Positions 45,598 to 58,460 of a stretch of 64,000 bases of DNA are shown one piece after another. The stretch lies in the NCBI GenBank assembly GCA_047967505.1, contig CM106538.1; one strand, written 5' to 3'. Numbering within the stretch: the first letter of the stretch is position 1; each line of letters begins with the position of its first letter. The position numbers were made by a program, and so were the translations under genes. Below the pieces are notes generated by a model. It made no database searches. It was not told the origin of the DNA and saw nothing but the letters and a program-made list of their open reading frames with translations. The stretch is from Dipteris shenzhenensis. Lineage: Eukaryota; Polypodiophyta; Polypodiopsida; Gleicheniales.

Positions 45598-46230
45598 TGA
45601 GGGCTTAAACCCAAACCCTCGCACGATGCCGTCTTTCACATGTCTATTGCAAGAAAAAAAAATTCTTCTCCCACCTTATATTCGATGACCTCGCTTTCTG
45701 GCTCCTCTCTATTCCCCACTCCTCACCCCTACCCAGCCCCTCTCCCAACACTTGTGCTCCCTTTCCACCCTTCTCCCTGTCTGCTTGTGTGAATTTTGAA
45801 AGAAAGGTTTTTAAGAAGGTGGGTCTCTTAAACAATGTAGATTCATTTTTTATGAGATTTCATTTTGTGAGTGTTGAAGCATGTTTGTCCTTTTATTTCT
45901 AAGTCTATGTGCTAATTTTCATGCTTGATTTTCAAAGCTTAAGGACAAAAAAAGAGATTTGGTGAAAGAAAGAAGACTCACCTCTTCTCTTTTTGGTATT
46001 TCTCTTCCTCCTCTTTCTCCTTGTTTGTAGGGTGATGCTTTCTCCTTGTTTGTAGGCGTCTCCAAACTCATCCAATCCCTTTGAAAAGTTGCTCCTCCTT
46101 CCTCTAACTAGTTATCTGAAAAAATGGTATGTTTTCTCTTTTTTGTAGGGCCGCCAAAACACGAAACACGGTTCGAGACTTTTCTCTTATGCATATGCTT
46201 TCCCTCATATGCATTGTGAGTAGGTGCATA
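45598..46230. other. CACTA flank with CT-rich splice-like sequence (unit II)
   Basis: This is the counterpart of 30453-31080, with the same mosaic end (GGTTCGAGACTTTTCTC, pyrimidine-tract fragment, then GTGAGTAGGTGCATAC). No gene is called. Confidence 0.5.
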
Positions 46231-46960
46231 CTAATGAATTTCTCCATTTGCTCTTCGGTCATCTTTCTTTCAATCCCTTTTCCTTGAGGGACCTCGCCAA
46301 TGGTGCGATCATCATCCTTGTTGTGCCAAGCTTGCGGCATATCAGGATCCGTGGATGCAAGAAACTCTGTGATATATACTAATGACTCTTGCACAAGCCA
46401 TCCCTCTACCATGCTTGCTTCCGGTCTTGCTCTTTGTCTTACAAACCCCTTTAAAGTTTTCATAAACCGCTCGAGAAAAAACATCCATGGATTATGAACG
46501 GTACCTGCTATAGCCACCTCATCAACTATGTGCACAAGCAAGTGGACTTGAGTTGTCATAATGCTTGAGGGAAAGTGCTTCTCGAGCAAGCATATGGCTT
46601 CGATGGATTCCACCCTAGCCTTCTCGATGCTCGATATAGAGATCTCTTTTTGAGATATCCACCTATTTCACATGTCCATGCATATGTAAGATATTTGAGA
46701 TATCCACCTATTTCACATGTCCATTAAGAAAATACATAATGCGATTTGATAGTAAGCATACCTCACAATACTACAGATCTTGAATATAGCATTTCTAACA
46801 TCTTCTTGTAAGCACCCTTTTATTGTAATTGGAAGGATGAACTATCAAAGCAACAATGAAATCATGTCAACAATATAACATAATAATAATTACGCTGACG
46901 CATCACTATTATCGGTACACTAATTCTACTTAGAATACCTGTAAGACCTTGTGCCAATTA
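46231..46960 (-). pseudogene. second CACTA family 1 DUF4218 fragment plus intron (unit II)
   Basis: This is the counterpart of 31085-31805. The frame keeps HLLVHIVDEVAIAGTVHN, FMKTLKGFVRQRARPE and RKMTEEQMEKF, and then runs into the breakpoint. Bases 46640-46960 are intron and TNP2 edge. Confidence 0.75.
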
Positions 46961-47233
46961 CACTAATTCTCTTTTTGGTATTTCTCTTTCTCCTCTTTCT
47001 CCTTGTTTATAGACTTATGTTTTCTCCTTGTTTGTAGGCTTCTCTAAACTCATCCAATCCCTTTGAAAAGTTGCTTCTCCAAACTCCTCCTTCCTCTAAC
47101 TAGTTATCTGAAAAAATGGTATGTTTTCTCTTTTTTGTAGGGCTAGGCCACGAAACACGGTTCGAGGCTTTTCTAGGTAAGAAAGTGCTTCCTATTTTTC
47201 CCTTTTGTTATTTTCGTTATTTGCATTGGCCTA

Positions 47234-48385
47234 CAGCTAACGCCTTAAGCGTTAGCTGGAGTGATGGGCATAGGCACCCTCTCTTTCCCTCTCTTTCCCT
47301 CTCTTCTCTTATTCCCTCTCTCTTTTTCTCTTATGCATATGTTTTTCCTTCTCTTATGCTTATGCTCTTTTCCCCTCTTCTTTTTCCCTTCTTTCAATCG
47401 CTTTTCCCCTCTTCCTTCTCTTATTTTCCACTCTTTTTTCCTCTCTTTTTCTCGTCTTTTTATAAGCTCATAAGCACAATCTTATGCTTTCTCTCTTTTT
47501 CTCTTATGCTTATATGCTCATGCATAAGCATAAGCATATGCTGTCTTTCTTTTTCTCTTATGCTTATGCTCTTTTTCCCTCTTCCTTCTCTTATGCTTAT
47601 GCTCTTTTGCTCTCTTCTTTTCCCCCTCTTCCTTCTCTTCTTTTTTCCTCTTCTTTTTCCCCTCTTTCAATCTCTTTTCCCCTCTTCCTTCTCTTATGCC
47701 TATGCTCTTTTCCCCTCTTTCAATCTCTTTTCCCCTCTTTCGATCTCTTTTCCCCTCTTCCTAAAGTCTCTTATGCTTATGCTCTTTTCCTCTCTTCTTT
47801 TTCCCCTCTTTCGATCTCTTTTCCTCTCTTCCTTCTCTTATGCTTATGCTCTTTTCCTCTCTTCTTTTTCCCCTTTTTCGATCTCTTTTCCCCTTCTCCT
47901 TCTCTTTTTTTTCCCCCTTCTTTTTCCCCTCTTTCAATCTCTTTTTCCCTCTTCCTTATGCTTATGCATGAGCATATGTCTCCTCCTTCTTCTCTTCTTT
48001 TCCTTCTCTAATGCTTATGCTTATGCATGGGCATATGTCTTCTTCTTCTTCTCCTTCTCCTTGTCCTTTCCTTCTCTTCTTTTTCCCTCTCTTTCTCTCT
48101 TCTTTTCATAAGTATATGCCTATGCCTATGCCTATGCTTATGCTTATGCTTATGCATGAGCATATGCTCATATGCTTATGTATAAGCATAAGCACATGCT
48201 TTCTCTCTTTTTTCTCTTATGCATATTTGGTTCTTTTTCCCTCTTTCAATCTCTTTTTTCCTTTTCTTTGTCTTCTTTTCCCCTCTGCTTCTCTTATGCT
48301 TGTCCTTCTCTTTTGCTTCTCTTATGCTTCTCCATCTCTTATGCATATGCTTTCCCTCATATGCTTTTCGCTTCTTACTTGCTCT
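47234..48385. repeat. long homopyrimidine tract with TTATGC repeats (unit II)
   Basis: This is the counterpart of 32092-33250 at an offset of about 15140. It contains small unit-number changes (for example a missing CTTATG near 47958). It lies just upstream of the DDE-like gene ATG at 48447. Confidence 0.88.
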
Positions 48386-48446
48386 TGTTTTCTGTATTTT
48401 GTTTTCGTGTTTGTGTCTACGTTTGTCCAATCCCCCCAAATTAGAT

Positions 48447-48991
48447 ATGGGATCACGTCGCACGTTCAACGAGTACAAAAACCCTCATAGGAGGAGACAT
48501 CATGATCTCTATTCTCCATAGGACTTTGATTCCACTCAGGCGACACCTCAAGGGCCTACCCTTGCGACTACCCCTAGCTCGACTCCTCTCGGACATAGCA
48601 CTGTAACTACCCCTTGATGGTCATAGGGGAGTGGTTCCTACTAGCCCTCATGACTTCATTCATTCCATATTGTGTACATGAGATGGCAATGCTTTATTCC
48701 ACTCCCTTGATTGTGAGGAAGGCAGGTGTACTTTGTGTGGTGACTTTGCTAGAGTGCCACGAGTTGCACTTGATACTTGTGACATGCAGATGGTTCGTTG
48801 GCAACAGTATGAGTACAATACCCTAACATTAGATGGTGGTGCACAGTCGAGGAGGTTGCAGCTTGTGGGGAAGGAGACACCACGTGTTGTATTCATTGAC
48901 AATTTTCGAGGGAAGCTATACTACTACATACACCACTCGCACACTGCGAAGTGGGAGGATCGTCAGTTGCGTGCATGTTTGAGGACATTTC
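48447..48991 (+). pseudogene. DDE-like gene 5' exon (unit II)
   Basis: ATG at 48447 gives MGSRRTFNEYKNPHRRRHH, an in-frame stop after HHDLYSP, then FDSTQATPQGPTLATTPSS. After another frame change comes DGHRGVVPTSPHDFIH, CEEGRCTLCGDFARVP, QQYEYNTLTLDGGAQ, VVFIDNFRGKLYYY and QLRACLRTF. It ends at the target site ATTTC (48987-48991) where the retroelement begins. The continuation of the gene lies beyond this window, after the retroelement. It is nearly identical to 11316-11860. Confidence 0.6.
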
Positions 48992-49166
48992 TGTTGAGAG
49001 ATATGGTGCCATGAGCACATAGATTAAAGGGCTAAGGTATGGTATAAGAAAGAATTAAAGTAGCCACCCTAGGATGTGGACTACATGATGTGGAGATGTG
49101 GATTGAGGATATCCACAAGGAGAGATGTGGATGAGAGGATCACACATGTGTTGACTATTCAAAGGG
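48992..49166 (+). repeat. 5' LTR, first part (175 bp), third retroelement copy
   Basis: The LTR begins TGTTGAGAGATATGG directly after ATTTC. It is cut at 49166 by the 13-kb element. This part (175 bp, which includes TTCAAAGGG) plus 62170-62343 (174 bp) totals 349 bp, exactly the LTR length elsewhere. Confidence 0.95.
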
Positions 49167-49247
49167 GAGGATTACCAAAAAGCGAGCGAAGAAAAGCGAG
49201 CAGCCCCAAATAAGCGAGCAAGATTAAATAGGTTTCAAGCGAGCGAG
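49167..49247. repeat. left terminal inverted repeat with GCGAGC motifs
   Basis: GCGAGCGA (49182-49189), GCGAGC (49196-49201), GCGAGC (49214-49219) and GCGAGCGAG (49239-49247) recur in the terminal 80 bp. The outer ~55 bp align with the reversed right end, with one or two small gaps and most bases identical. Confidence 0.9.
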
Positions 49248-51499
49248 AACCTCATCCAGCATCTTATTCCTCTCAATATCATTGGAACAATTGATGTGAT
49301 CATAAGCAAATTAAACATATTCCAACAATGAAGGCATGCCTGAAACTCACAATTAACTTCTCTTTCATCCCCATACTATCAATTTGAGTCGTTGTGGAGA
49401 GGTAGAGACACAACAATACATAAAATTTGCGATAAAAAAAGCAAACACTACTTAGATTGAACATCCACACAGCAAGATAATGATAGATCACAATGTAGAA
49501 TATATGACTGAAAATATGTAAACATGATCATGTGCTACATATACATATCATGTCTTTTATGCTTGCAGAAGATCATCCATACATTCGATCCAAAAACATG
49601 GAAACAGAACTAACTATGTCAAAAGAAAAAAAATACATTTTCATCATAAGGATTAATTTTGCTTAGTGAAAATACCTATGTAATCTGGACAATACCATGC
49701 TTTAAAAAACTTAGGGAGCCAAAAAAGGATTTTAGCCCTCCTTATTTCTATTATGACCAATGTCTGAATGATAGTTCTATTGGAACTAGAAATGAATGCA
49801 TCTAACCACTATGTTGAGTGCTCATCCAGTATCCTATAGACTATTATGTTAAAGTCAATACGTGACCACAAACTCAAGCATAAGAGGAGCATGATTCAAG
49901 TGAAATAATTGGCAAAGACACTCGGTAACTAGTATCCTACTGCATCTAACGAAAAATATGCACCAGGCATTAACAAGCTTTTATTTCAACCCATATAAGC
50001 AAACTCGTATCTTGTAGTATGAAAAACTTTAAGGAAAACATTTCACTTAATGCATCAGTTAAGCCAGTGACTACTCATCATGCACAATCAAACAATCATC
50101 AAGGAAAGTCTAGTCAAGCAAGTTGAAGCAAAAAACCAAATATCTATTCGGATCTATGCCGTGGTGTATCCGCCAACCATGAGTAGCAAAAGAACCTATG
50201 AAAAAAGCAAAATAGGGATTATGCCACTCTACCATGATCACTTCCATGCTACAAATAAGGGAATACATAGTCATTTTAGGGTACTTTTAGGGTTCATTCC
50301 CAACCACTAAAAAGAGAGCCAATGCTATCTATTTGTATTCATAAAATCTTTATGAACATTATCATGTTCAATATAAGGATAGGAGCGAGCTCAATGGGTA
50401 GTCTTAAACAAATATAAATACTATTCAAATTTTAACCTTATGCAAAAGCTTTTTTTTTAACACAAAGTAAAACTTGATTATACATATAGATGGGAATCAG
50501 GTCACCATTGTAAGTATGTATTTAGTAATTAAGTTGAAAATATTCCCTTAGAAAAATAGCTCAATCAACATAGTACCCATATTATATATCCAAAATTTAC
50601 AAGATCTCATTCATACCATTAGATTGTTTTCATCACTTGTCATCAGTACTAACCTCAATTGGCATTATGTATTTGGGTCAAAATAGTTTTTAGTATAGGA
50701 TATAATGGAGCAATACATTTATGTAATATCTAGTGATCATAGTTTCTAATATAGGATAAAATGGAGCATAGAGTAATGTTGTCATTCAAAAATGATAATA
50801 TACCTTCCTTGACCATCTACAAGTATCATGCATTCATAAAAAAAGTTAGTCATAAACTGCAATATAATGTGCCCATAATGCATGTACATTAAATCTTCAC
50901 ATGTTAGAATGTGAGAAAGGGAATAATTTAACTATGAAATCAGGGATCAATGTAGGAAATGGTCTTCTATGCACACATATATGCTAAGGGTCCATCTAAT
51001 ACAATATTGGAAATTGATGTGAGTATAAGTGTATGCATCCATCGGTGATGTATATGAGTGTATGCATCCATTTGTGATGTATATTGTTGTACTAATCCAT
51101 GGTGCTTTACGGCTTGAGTTGTTTGTAGCGCAATTAATCACAACAATTTTGTATTTTTTAAAAGAAAAATGCCATAAACATTTCATGCTGCAAAATACAC
51201 ACAAAAAAATGGCATTTGTAGCATTAATCCAAGCATTTCCTACAAGCAATCTCCATCCCTCCCTTTCTTGCTTACTCTTTCGGCCACCTCCACCCTCTTG
51301 TTGCCCTTCAAGACTGCCTCTTGCCTCCTCGCCTCCTTGCTTCCTCACCTGCTCACCTCCTTGCTTCTTTGCCTTCTCACCTCCTTGCATCATGCTTGTT
51401 GCTGGCAATTCCAAGGCTGTCCCTCCCCTCATTGGCCAGCTCCTCTACTCCTCACATCATCCTTCTCCTCATTTTGGTGTCTCTAATGAATAGCTTGGG
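49248..51499. other. AT-rich left interior of the 13-kb element, no gene recognised
   Basis: Short frames exist on both strands. The longest (minus 51432-50947 and plus 51029-51493) overlap a CT-rich run with CACCTCCTTGC repeats at about 51310-51390 and show no known motif. Confidence 0.5.
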
Positions 51500-51705
51500 G
51501 GTCTTGTTTTTGGAGGGGGGAAGCATAAGAATGGCAACACCTTAATGCGCTGTCATTTTTCGTGCTTTTGCCACCCAAAAACAAGACCTGCAAAGCCCTT
51601 GCTTAAGCTTGAATGAGCCTCTTGATTTTGGGCGTGTTAAGCCATTTTTGACCATTATACCCCCAAAATCAAGAGGCTCATTCAAGCTTAAGCAAGGGCT
51701 TTGCA
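51500..51705. repeat. two adjacent inverted repeats (14-bp and perfect 44-bp arms)
   Basis: GGTCTTGTTTTTGG (51500-51513) pairs with 51575-51588. Immediately next, 51589-51632 (TGCAAAGCCCTTGCTTAAGC..) pairs perfectly over 44 bp with 51662-51705 around a 29-base loop. A third, imperfect foldback is near 52245-52330. Confidence 0.9.
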
Positions 51706-52311
51706 AGCATTGCAAGTCCAGTAAATGAAATCAATCAGATTAGGAATTGGCAAACTCAATTTGGGAATGGTCAGAAATACTTTGTCTTTGAATAATGCCT
51801 TGGATCATGGGATGGGGTCCCATGAACCTGCTGCCTATGACGACGAATGGTTCTGCCCTCGACTAAAGGTGACGTGTGTAGTAGTAAAAGGATAGCCCTC
51901 ATGGAATCTCTAAGGGGTCTTGATTTTGGCCATGATTTGCACATTCTAGCACTTGAGCCATATATCAATTTCCAACACTTGAGGCATATAGTGGCTTTGC
52001 CCACGCAATGTTTCCAGCTGCAATCCAAGCCTCAAGCAATCTCATATTCTGTATCCAGAGACATCATGAGGGGTAGAGCCTCTTTTTGGTAGTCTCACTA
52101 GCAATATGTATTGAAAAAAAAATGTATTCAATTATTATATTCTTCCTTGCTATATGAATGCTCTTAATGCATCCAAATTGTAGAACTACTTCAATACTAC
52201 TTCTTAGTTATATTGTATAATAACCTCCATATGTATGCTCGTGAGACAACAAAAAAGAGACCTGGCAACCCAAAAATGATAGTGCATTGATGCGCTGCCA
52301 TTTTTGGGCTA
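51706..52311. other. interior of the 13-kb element between foldbacks
   Basis: I see no gene. An imperfect foldback near 52245-52330 pairs AAAAAAGAGACCTGGCAAC with a diverged reverse copy around a TTGATGCGCTGC centre, similar in style to the array that follows. Confidence 0.5.
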
Positions 52312-52972
52312 CTAGGCCTCTTTTTTAATGTTTCCTGAACATAAGAACAAGCACTTGTGTTCCTTACCTTTCTTTCCAATGGGGGTTTTGATTTTGGGGG
52401 TGTATGCCAAAAATTGATAAACAACATTATTTGATGCATATAGTTTTATTAAATCGATAAAATGGGCATGAAAACATCTAAATTGGCTCTTGCCATTTGA
52501 TTTGATGTATGACATGACCCCATTTGGATTTGTAATTCCAAAGATATGGGGTCTTACTTTTAGGGCTTGAATGCCTAAAATAGGCAGCGCGCCAATGCAC
52601 TGCCTATGTCATACATTTAGGCCTCAAAAGTAGGACCCCATGTAGGACCAAATGAGGTCCTACTTTTGAGGCCTAAATGCATGAAATAGGCAGCACATTG
52701 ACAAGCTACCTATTTCAGGAATTTAGGTCCTAAAAGTAGGACCCCGTATCTTTGGACTTACAAATCCCAATGGGATCATGTCCTATATCAAATCGAACGA
52801 CAAGAGTCAATTTAGATGGTTTTCATGCCCGATTTCTCCATCAATCAAAACTGTATGCATAAATATATACATCAAGATATGCATCAATATATGCATCAAT
52901 ATATACATATGTATGTATGTATATATATATATATAGATACATACATACATACATACATACATGTGTGTGTGT

Positions 52973-53003
<31 letters not shown>

Positions 53004-53648
53004 CACATATAGATATATATGTATGTATATACATACATATATACATACTTACATACATACAGCAAAATGGGGGTCTTGATTTTGGGGGGGGTATGCCAAA
53101 AATTGATAAACAACATTATTTGATGAATATAGTTTTAGTTGATGGAGAAAATGGACATGAAAACCATCTAAATTGGATCTTGCCATTCAATTTGATATAT
53201 GACATGAACCCATTCGGATATGCAAGTCCAAGGATACGGGGTGCTACTTTTAGGGTCTGAATGCCTAAAATAGGCAACGCGTTAACGCGCTGCCTATTTC
53301 ATGCATTTAGGCCTCAAAAGTAGGACCCCATTGGCAACACAATGGGGTCCTACTTTTGAGGCCTAAATGCATGAAATAGGCAGCGCGTTTGTTGCCAATG
53401 GGGTCCTACTTTTGAGGCCTAAATGCATGAAATAGGCAGCGCGTTAACGCGCTGCCTTTTTCAGGCATTCAGGCCTTAAAAGTAGGACCCCGTATCTTTG
53501 GACTTACAAATCCAAATGGCGTCATGTCATATATCAAATCAAATGGCAAGAGCCAATTTAGATGATTTTCATGTCCATTTTCTCCATATATCAAAATTGT
53601 ATGCATCAATATATACATCAATATATACAAATATGCATCAACATATAC

Positions 53649-53694
<46 letters not shown>

Positions 53695-54359
53695 GTACAT
53701 GCATATACATACATACATACATACATACAAACATCAAAAGTAAGACCCCATTGGTTTCCCATGTCATGCATTTTGTTGTCTCTTGAGCATAACAACAAGC
53801 AGTTGTGTTCTTTACCTTTCTTTGCAATGGGGGTCTTGATTTTGGGGGGGTATGCCAAAAATTGATCAACAACATTATTTGATGAATATAGTTTTAGTTG
53901 ATGGAGAAAATGGACATGAAAACCATCTAAATTGGATCTTGCCGTTTGATTTGATATATGACATGACCCTATTTGGATATGCAAGTCCAAAGATACGGGG
54001 TGCTACTTTTAGGGCCTGAATGCCTAAAATAGGGAGCGCGTCAACGCGCTGCCTATTTCATGCATTTAGGCCTCAAAAGTAGGACCCCATTGGCAACCCA
54101 ATGGGGTCCTACTTTTGAGGCCTAAATGCATGAAATAGGCAGCGCGTTGACGCGCTCCCTATTTTAGGCATTTAGGCCCTAAAAGTAGGACCCCGTATCT
54201 TTGGACTTACAAATCCAAATGGGGTCATGTCATATATCAAATCAAATGGCAAGAGCCAATTTAGATGATTTTCATGTCCATTTTCTCCATATATCAAAAT
54301 TGTATGCATCAATATATACATCAATATATACATATATGCATCAACATATACATAAATAC

Positions 54360-54405
<46 letters not shown>

Positions 54406-55008
54406 GTATGTATGTATGTATGTACATGCATATATATACATACATACATACATACAAACATAAAAAATAAGACCACATTGGTTTCCCATGTCATGCATTT
54501 TGTTGTCTCATGAGCATAAGAACAAGCACTTGTGTTCTTTACCTTTCTTTGCAATGGGGGTCTTGATTTTGGGGGGGTATGCCAAAAATTGATCAACAAC
54601 ATTATTTGATGTATATAGTTTTAGTTGATGGAGAAAATGGACATGAAAACCATCTAAAGTGGATCTTGCCGTTCGATTTGATTTATGACATGACCCAATT
54701 TGGATATGCAAGTCCAAAGATACGGGGTACTACTTTTAGGGCCTGAATGGCTAAAATAGGCAGCGCGTTAACGCGCTGTCTATTTCATGCATTTAGGACT
54801 TTAAACTAGGACCCCATTGTGTTGCCAATGGGGTCCTACTTTTGAGGCCTAAATGCATGAAATAGGTAGCGCGTTATTAACGTGCTACCTATTTTAGGCA
54901 TTCAGGCCCTAAAAGTAGGACCCCATCATAGATGGTTTTCATGTCCATTTTCTCCATATATCAAAATTGTATGCATCAATATATACATGTATGCATCAAC
55001 ATATACAT

Positions 55009-55107
<99 letters not shown>

Positions 55108-55791
55108 CACATATAGATATATATGTATGTATATACATACATATATACATACTTACATACATACAGCAAAATTAGGACCCCGTTGGTTACCTATTTCATG
55201 CATTTTGTTGTCTCATGAGCATAAGAACAAGCACTTGTGTTCCTTACCTTTCTTTGCAATGGGGGTCTTGATTTTGGGGGGGGTATGCCAAAAATTGATA
55301 AACAACATTATTTGATGAATATAGTTTTAGTTGATGGAGAAAATGGACATGAAAACCATCTAAATTGGATCTTGCCATTCGATTTGATATATGACATGAC
55401 CCCATTCGGATATGCAAGTCCAAAGATACGGGGTGCTACTTTTAGGGCCTGAATGCCTAAAATAGGCAGCGCGTCAACGCGCTGCCTATTTCATGCATTT
55501 AGGCCTCAAAAGTAGCACCCCATTGTGTTGCCAATGGGGTCCTACTTTTGAGGCCTAAATGCATGAAATAGGCAGCGCGTTGACGCACTCCCTATTTTAG
55601 GCATTCAGGCCCTAAAAGTAGGACCCCGTATTTTGGGACTTACAAATCCAAATGGGGTCATGTCCATTTTCTCCATACAAATCAAACGGCAAGAGCCAAT
55701 TTAGATGATTTTCATGTCCATTTTCTCCATACATCAAAATTGTATGCATCAACATATACATCAATATATACATATATGCATCAACATATAC

Positions 55792-55856
<65 letters not shown>

Positions 55857-56509
55857 TGTATGTATGTACATGCATATATATACATACATACATACATGCA
55901 AACATTAAAAGTAAAACCCCATTGGTTTCCCATGTCATGCATTTTGTTGTCTCATGAGCATAAGAACAAGCACTTGTGTTCCTTACCTTTCTTTGCAATG
56001 GGGGTCTTGATTTTGGGGGGGGGTATGCCAAAAATTGATAAACAACATTATTTGATGAATATAGTTTTAGTTGATGGAGAAAATGGACATGAAAACCATC
56101 TAAATTGGATCTTGCCATTCGATTTGATATATGACATGACCCCATTCGGATATGCAAGTCCAAAGATACGGGGTGCTACTTTTAGGGCCTGAATGCCTAA
56201 AATAGGCAGCGCGTCAACGCGCTGCCTATTTCATGCATTTAGGCCTCAAAAGTAGGACCCCATTGTGTTGCCAATGGGGTCCTACTTTTGAGGCCTAAAT
56301 GCATGAAATAGGCAGCGCGTTGACGCGCTCCCTATTTTAGGCATTCAGGCCCTAAAAGTAGGACCCTGTATCTTTGGACTTACAAATCCAAATGGGGTCA
56401 TGTCATATATCAAATCAAACGGCAAGAGCCAATTTAGATGATTTTCATGTCCATTTTCTCCATACATCAAAATTGTATGCATCAACATATACATACATAC
56501 ATACATATC

Positions 56510-56569
<60 letters not shown>

Positions 56570-57961
56570 CATGCATATATATATATACATACATACATGC
56601 AAACATTAAAAGTAAAACCCCATTGGTTTCCCATGTCATGCATTTTGTTGTCTCATGAGCATAAGAACAAGCACTTGTGTTCCTTACCTTTCTTTGCAAT
56701 GGGGGTCTTGATTTTGGGGGGGTATGCCAAAAATTGATAAACAACATTATTTGATGAATATAGTTTTAGTTGATGGAGAAAATGGACATGAAAACCATCT
56801 AAATTGGATCTTGCCATTCGATTTGATATATGACATGACCCCATTCGGATATGCAAGTCCAAAGATACGGGGTGCTACTTTTAGGGCCTGAATGCCTAAA
56901 ATAGGGAGCGCGTCAACGCGCTGCCTATTTCATGCATTTAGGCCTCAAAAGTAGGACCCCATTGGCAACCCAATGGGGTCCTACTTTTGAGGCCTAAATG
57001 CATGAAATAGGCAGCGCGTTGACGCGCTCCCTATTTTAGGCATTCAGGCCCTAAAAGTAGGACCCCGTATCTTTGGACTTACAAATCCAAATGGGGTCAT
57101 GTCATATATCAAATCAAACGGCAAGAGCCAATTTAGATGATTTTCATGTCCATTTTCTCCATATATCAAAATTGTATGCATCAATATATACATCAATATA
57201 TACATATATGCATCAACATATACATAAATACATACATATATATATATATATATATGTATATGTATGTATGTATGTATGTACATGCATATATATACATACA
57301 TACATACATACAAACATCAAAAGTAAGACCCCATTGGTTTCCCATGTCATGCATTTTGTTGTCTCATGAGCATAAAAACAAGCACTTGTGTTCTTTACCT
57401 TTCTTTGCAATGGGGGTCTTGATTTTGGGGGGGTATGCCAAAAATTGATCAACAACATTATTTGATGTATATAGTTTTAGTTGATGGAGAAAATGGACAT
57501 GAAAACCATCTAAAGTGGATCTTGCCGTTCGATTTGATTTATGACATGACCCCATTTGGATATGCAAGTCCAAAGATACGGGGTACTACTTTTAGGGCCT
57601 GAATGGCTAAAATAGGCAGCGCGTTAACGCGCTGTCTATTTCACGCATTTAGGCCTTAAAACTAGGACCCCATTGTGTTGCCAATGGGGTCCTACTTTTG
57701 AGGCCTAAATGCATGAAATAGGTAGCGCGTTAACGTGCTACCTATTTTAGGCATTCAGGCCCTAAAAGTAGGACCCCATATCTTTGGACTTACAAATCCA
57801 AATAGGATCATGTCATATATCAAATCGAACGACAAGAACCAATTTAGATGGTTTTCATGTCCATTTTCTCCATATATCAAAATTGTATGCATCAATATAT
57901 ACATCAATATATACATATATGCATCAACATATACATATACATATATATATATATATATACA

Positions 57962-57993
<32 letters not shown>

Positions 57994-58296
57994 CACACAC
58001 ACACACACATACATACATACATACATTTATACATACATACATACATACATACATACAAACATCAAAAGTAAGACCCCATTGGTTGCCTATGTCATGCATT
58101 TTGTTGTCTCATGAGCATAAGAACAAGCACTTGTGTTCCTTACCTTTCTTTGCAATGGGGGTCTTGATTTTGGTGGGGTATGCCAAAAATTGATCAACAA
58201 CATTATTTGATGCATATAGTTTTAGTAGTTTTAGTACACATACATACATACATATGTGTGTGTGTACATACATACATGGATGCATGCATGCATGCA

Positions 58297-58327
<31 letters not shown>

Positions 58328-58360
58328 TGATGCATATAGTTTTACTAGATGGGGAAAATA
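52312..58360. repeat. tandem array of eight ~720-bp units, each with a ~390-430-bp palindrome
   Basis: Palindrome centres lie at about 52646, 53336, 54095, 54822, 55528, 56268, 56967 and 57678 (spacing 690-759 bp). In the third unit, ATGGAGAAAATGGAC at 53901 mirrors the CTCCAT ending at 54290 exactly about 54095.5, so the arms register without gaps over 390 bp. Each arm holds nested palindromes such as GCAGCGCGTTAACGCGCTGC. Units are separated by TA and CATA microsatellites of variable length plus ~160 bp of single-copy sequence (CTTGTGTTCCTTACC..GGGGGTCTTGATTTTGGGG). All open frames here are repeat artefacts. Confidence 0.95.
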
Positions 58361-58460
58361 GGCCCTACTCCGATTTTTTTGGAGAGACACAACTAGACAA
58401 ATAGAGCAAGTCCAAGGAGTCGCTGGGGACACCTCCCGGCAAATGGAGATGCCCGGTATG

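Noticed and set aside
51029-51493. 154-residue plus-strand frame in the 13-kb element as a captured gene
   Set aside because: It overlaps an equally long minus-strand frame over a CT-rich repeated run and has no recognisable motif.
52807-58114. Many overlapping frames rich in Tyr/Ile/His/Thr/Met/Cys
   Set aside because: They translate TA, CATA and TG microsatellites inside the palindromic array, on both strands and in multiple frames.
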